Origin: Actinomadura_E scrupuli
GTDB lineage: Bacteria > Actinomycetota > Actinomycetes > Streptosporangiales > Streptosporangiaceae
Assembly: GCF_050971785.1 (NCBI RefSeq)
Contig: NZ_JBPCCU010000007.1
Location: forward strand, 124,001-188,000
Length of the DNA: 64,000 nt
Reading direction: 5' to 3'
Part shown: piece after piece, positions 61,458 through 64,000 of the stretch
How positions within the stretch are numbered: the first letter of the stretch is position 1
Layout of the letters: the number at the start of each line of letters is the position of its first letter
The notes under the pieces: model-generated
The model's input: the letters and a program-made list of their open reading frames with translations, nothing else
Told to the model about the DNA's origin: nothing
The model's database searches: none
Translations under genes and position numbers: made by a program

Positions 61458-62159
61458 TCACCCCAGCACGAGGTCGGCCAGCACCGGCCGGTGGTCGGTG
61501 GCCGCCGCGTAGTCGGCGGCCAGCTCGGGCTCGGCCGGCACCCCGCAGCCGGCCACCGTGATGGCCCGGTCGGCGAAGACGCCGTCGATGCGCTTGACCG
61601 GGCGCCGCGCCGAGTAGGTGTCGGTCTCCCCCGCGGGCGCCACCGCGCAGGCGTCCTGGAACGTCCGCGCGAGGATGCCCCAGGCCGGCCCCAAGGGCTC
61701 CTCGTTGATGTCGCCGGCCAGCACGACGGGGGCCGAGAAGGACCGGCGCACCCGGTCCAGCAGCGCGATCACCTCGCCCACGTGCGCCCGGCGGGGGGTG
61801 TCGGCCAGGTCGAGGTGGGTGCTGGCGGCGACGAGCCGGGCCCCGTCGATCTCGACCACCGCGATCGCCAGGGCCCGCCGGTGCAGGCCGGGCACCCGGG
61901 TCAGCAGGTGGTACTCGTCGTGCAGGACCTGGACGCGCGGCCCCGCCAGCACGGCCAGGCCGGCGGTCCGCCGGCCCGACGCCACCGTCAGGCCGCACGC
62001 CTCGGCCAGCCGCTCCCGCTTCGCCTGCCAGCCGAGGAAACGGGGCACCTCCTGCAGGCACACCAGATCCGGCCGGCAGCCCCGCAGGACCCGCGCCACC
62101 GCGTCACCGTCGTCGCGCAGCGCCCGCACGTTGTACCCGACGAGCCGTATCTTGGTCAC
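61458..62159 (-). CDS. endonuclease/exonuclease/phosphatase (EEP) family hydrolase
   Basis: 233 residues with the EEP motifs in order: LVGYNVRAL, LVCLQEVPRF (metal Glu), ASTHLDLAD, LAGDINEEP (Asp/Asn) and ATDHRPVLADLVL (catalytic Asp/His). The substrate could be DNA or a phosphoester; no signal peptide is visible. GTG 62159 with GGAGG six bases upstream. It follows the glucokinase gene by 65 bases. Confidence 0.88.
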   Translation of the reverse strand: MTKIRLVGYNVRALRDDGDAVARVLRGCRPDLVCLQEVPRFLGWQAKRERLAEACGLTVASGRRTAGLAVLAGPRVQVLHDEYHLLTRVPGLHRRALAIAVVEIDGARLVAASTHLDLADTPRRAHVGEVIALLDRVRRSFSAPVVLAGDINEEPLGPAWGILARTFQDACAVAPAGETDTYSARRPVKRIDGVFADRAITVAGCGVPAEPELAADYAAATDHRPVLADLVLG

Positions 62160-62224
62160 CCGCCACCTCCTGGTCCGCCGCTCATCCGTGTCCGCCGGCC
62201 CGTCCGGGCCGGCCGCCGGAGCCG

Positions 62225-63169
62225 CTAGATCCGCGCGAGGTCCGCCGCCCCGACGATGCCCGCCGACGAGCCCAGCTCGGCGATGCGGATGTCGGCCTTG
62301 ACGCGGTGGCCGCGGCCGGTGAGCGAGTTCGCGAAGGCGGCGCGGATGGGCTCCAGCAGCAGGTCTCCGGCGTCCGACAGCCCGCCGCCGATGATGAAGG
62401 CGCCCGGATCGAGGATGGCGGCCAGGTCCGCGAGGCCCTGACCGGTCCACTGCGCGATCGTACGGAAGCACTCCAGGGCCGCCGGATCGCCCTCCCGGGC
62501 CGCCTGGGTGATCTCCGGGCCGCTGATGCCCTCGGGCGCGCCGTTGCCGAGCTCCAGGAGCCGGGCGGCCATCGCGGGGGCGACCCTGGCCAGGTCACGG
62601 GCCTCGTGGACGAGGGCGTTCCCGCTGGCGTACTGCTCCCAGCAGCCGCGGTTGCCGCAGCCGCAGCGGCGCCCGTCGGGGACGACCCGCACGTGGCCGA
62701 ACTCCGCGCCGATGCCGAACCGGCCCCGGTAGAGCTTGCCGTCGACGATGATGCCGCCGCCGATCCCGGTGCCGAGCGTGATGCAGACGAGGAACTCCTG
62801 ACCCCGTCCGGCACCGAACCGCGCCTCCCCCCAGGCCATGGCGTTGCCGTCGTTCTCCACCACGACCGGCAGGCCGACCCGGCTCTCGACCTTCTCCTTG
62901 ATGGGCTCGTCGCGCCAGGCCAGATTGGGGGCGAACAGCACCGTCGAACGGGTCTCGTCCACGAAGCCCGCCGCGCCCAGCCCCACCGCGACCACGTCGT
63001 CGAACTTGCTCTTGAGCAGGTCGACGACCTCGGCGATGACCTCGGCCGTCTCCTTGGGGTTGGTGGAGGGCGTGGGACGCCTCACCTTCTCCAGGATGTG
63101 CCCATGCTCATCGACCACGCCCGCCGCGACCTTGGTCCCGCCGACGTCCACACCGATGGTCAGCGTCAT
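62225..63169 (-). CDS. glkA: ROK-family glucokinase
   Basis: Phosphorylates glucose and, in Streptomyces, takes part in carbon catabolite control. 314 residues: ATP-binding GVDVGGTKVAAGVVD, sugar-binding VENDGNAMAWGEARFGAG, TLGTGIGGGIIVDG, GAEFGHVRV and the zinc motif CGCGNRGCWEQYAS typical of ROK glucokinases. ATG 63169 with GGAGGAG upstream. Its place near pfkA and MacRS-like genes parallels S. coelicolor. Confidence 0.94.
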   Translation of the reverse strand: MTLTIGVDVGGTKVAAGVVDEHGHILEKVRRPTPSTNPKETAEVIAEVVDLLKSKFDDVVAVGLGAAGFVDETRSTVLFAPNLAWRDEPIKEKVESRVGLPVVVENDGNAMAWGEARFGAGRGQEFLVCITLGTGIGGGIIVDGKLYRGRFGIGAEFGHVRVVPDGRRCGCGNRGCWEQYASGNALVHEARDLARVAPAMAARLLELGNGAPEGISGPEITQAAREGDPAALECFRTIAQWTGQGLADLAAILDPGAFIIGGGLSDAGDLLLEPIRAAFANSLTGRGHRVKADIRIAELGSSAGIVGAADLARI

Positions 63170-63270
63170 GGGCTCTCCTCCTCATCCCGGGCGAGTGGTT
63201 CACCCTCGCCCGGCTCCGTGCCAGAGGCTCAGCCGGTCGGCCGGCCGAGCGTGTTTCCGCGCTGACGTGG

Positions 63271-63678
63271 TCAGCCGCTGTCGGTGGGGTCCGCGCCGGG
63301 ACCGGGACGTTCCTCCCGGGGCCGCGGGGGCGCGGGGGTGGCACGCTCCCGCCGGGCGGCGGTGTCCTGGGGCGGTCCGTCGAACGCGGACAGCGTCTCC
63401 TGCAGGGCCGTGAACAACGAGCGGCCGGCGTCCATCGCCTGCTCGGTCAGGCCGGGGCCGGACGTCCGGGCCGCGGCGATGGCCCGGCAGACCGGGCAGT
63501 ACTGGCACTCGGGAGCACCGGTGGCGATGTGCGGAGCAGGAGCCTCGTAGGTGGCCTGGCCCCAGACGTCGCCCGGCTCCGGGCGGGGCCGGGCGGGGCC
63601 GCCGTCGCGGATCCGGCGGCGCAGCACCCCGAAGAGCTTCACGGCCTCATCGAGGACATAACCCGGCTGCTCGGTCAT
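63271..63678 (-). CDS. conserved hypothetical protein with CxxC motif
   Basis: 135 residues. The N-terminal helical part (VLDEAVKLFGVLRRRIRDGG) is followed by ECQYCPVCRAIAAARTSGP (a CxxCxxC knot that could bind zinc), a helix (EQAMDAGRSLFTALQETL) and a Pro/Arg-rich tail. Similar proteins occur beside glkA in other actinomycetes as far as I recall. ATG 63678 or GTG 63684 may be the start; no ribosome binding site is evident. Confidence 0.7.
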   Translation of the reverse strand: MTEQPGYVLDEAVKLFGVLRRRIRDGGPARPRPEPGDVWGQATYEAPAPHIATGAPECQYCPVCRAIAAARTSGPGLTEQAMDAGRSLFTALQETLSAFDGPPQDTAARRERATPAPPRPREERPGPGADPTDSG

Positions 63679-63754
63679 CGCCACATCATCTACTCATCTA
63701 GTTCGGTCGTCGGCGTGACACCGTACCGCCCCCTCGGCGATACCGGCTGGTACG

Positions 63755-64000
63755 TCAGCGTTCGACGTGTCGCTTCAGTCCCTTCAACGCCGCGTCGATG
63801 ATTATCTTCTCCGCCTTGCGCTTGAACATGCCGATCATGGGAATCTTGATGTCCACGGTGAGCTCGTAGGTCACCCGGGTCGCCCCGCCGGCCGTGTCCT
63901 CGAGCCGGTAGGAGCCGGTCATCCCGGAGAGCATCGCGCCGGGGGCGGCGAGGTTCCACCGGACGGCGTCGTCATCGTCCCAGTCGTAGGCCAGAACATA
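63755..64000 (-). CDS. SRPBCC-family protein, C-terminal part
   Basis: The last 81 residues of a gene that enters from the right edge: WDDDDAVRWNLAAPGAMLSG, GSYRLEDTAGGATRVTYELT, VDIKIPMIGMFKRKAEKIII, then a basic helix. This is the end of a START/SRPBCC (polyketide cyclase-like) fold. The N-terminus lies outside the window, and the ligand cannot be judged. Confidence 0.75.
   Translation of the reverse strand, partial: YVLAYDWDDDDAVRWNLAAPGAMLSGMTGSYRLEDTAGGATRVTYELTVDIKIPMIGMFKRKAEKIIIDAALKGLKRHVER

Overview
The window comes from a high-GC actinomycete, most likely a member of the Streptosporangiales or a close relative. The evidence is the GC-rich third codon positions, the many GTG starts, the genes for BldD, the actinobacterial integration host factor (mihF) and MacRS-like regulators, PASTA-type Ser/Thr kinases, and several probably leaderless transcripts. 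It is chromosomal housekeeping DNA. I see no tRNA, rRNA, transposase, prophage or CRISPR array.

Region 1 (1-15.5 kb, minus strand) is one long gene string: pyrR-pyrB-pyrC-carA-carB-pyrK-pyrD-pyrF, then mihF-gmk-rpoZ-coaBC-metK. It covers all of UMP synthesis plus GMP phosphorylation, coenzyme A and SAM synthesis. Most pyr genes overlap by ATGA or GTGA. The two gaps in the pyr part (pyrR/pyrB and carB/pyrK) are filled by three related small reading frames, themselves joined to their neighbours by ATGA/GTGA overlaps. A PyrR-binding RNA hairpin sits against the pyrR ribosome binding site. A hairpin at 475-510 ends the string, followed by the start of a secreted protein that leaves the window.

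Region 2 (15.3-19.8 kb): bldD has a clear promoter and an overlapping BldD-type operator. After it come a long palindrome, a 28-bp tandem repeat, a HEPN-domain gene behind a promoter with a LexA-type box, a pair of ESX/WXG100-like genes and an acetyltransferase.

Region 3 (19.7-37.7 kb): metF lies divergent to a polyprenyl diphosphate synthase and an MptA/MptB-like mannosyltransferase. Next come a secreted GH3 glycosidase, an AhpD-like protein, a membrane Ser/Thr kinase and a one-chain PP2C-phosphatase/kinase fusion. A thiamine block follows: thiE on the minus strand, and thiO-thiS-thiG on the plus strand behind a TPP riboswitch. A PknL-like PASTA kinase, its probable DNA-binding substrate family (Rv2175c-like) and endonuclease IV complete the region.

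Region 4 (38-46 kb): a LytS/LytTR two-component system is coupled to an SSS-family carboxylate symporter and a DUF485 protein. After a sulfite-oxidase-like gene comes a DAHP synthase gene behind an aromatic-rich leader peptide and attenuator. An EamA exporter follows, behind its own short upstream reading frame.

Region 5 (46-64 kb): DUF2278, thiI, a TM2 protein, and a phosphofructokinase with pyrophosphate-type active-site residues and a DasR-like operator upstream. A three-gene cassette follows: a membrane protein with a Cys-rich tail (TIGR04222 type), an MNIO/DUF692 enzyme and a partner protein. The rest holds MacR- and MacS-like regulators separated by a lipoprotein, an FtsH-like protease and two membrane proteins, then a PlsC-like acyltransferase, an EEP-family hydrolase, a ROK glucokinase and a partial SRPBCC protein.

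The most interesting items are the MNIO cassette with its hexad-spaced cysteine tail, the family of small coupled frames in the pyr operon, the aromatic leader peptide before DAHP synthase, the PP2C-kinase fusion with altered metal residues, and the two large palindromes at convergent gene ends.
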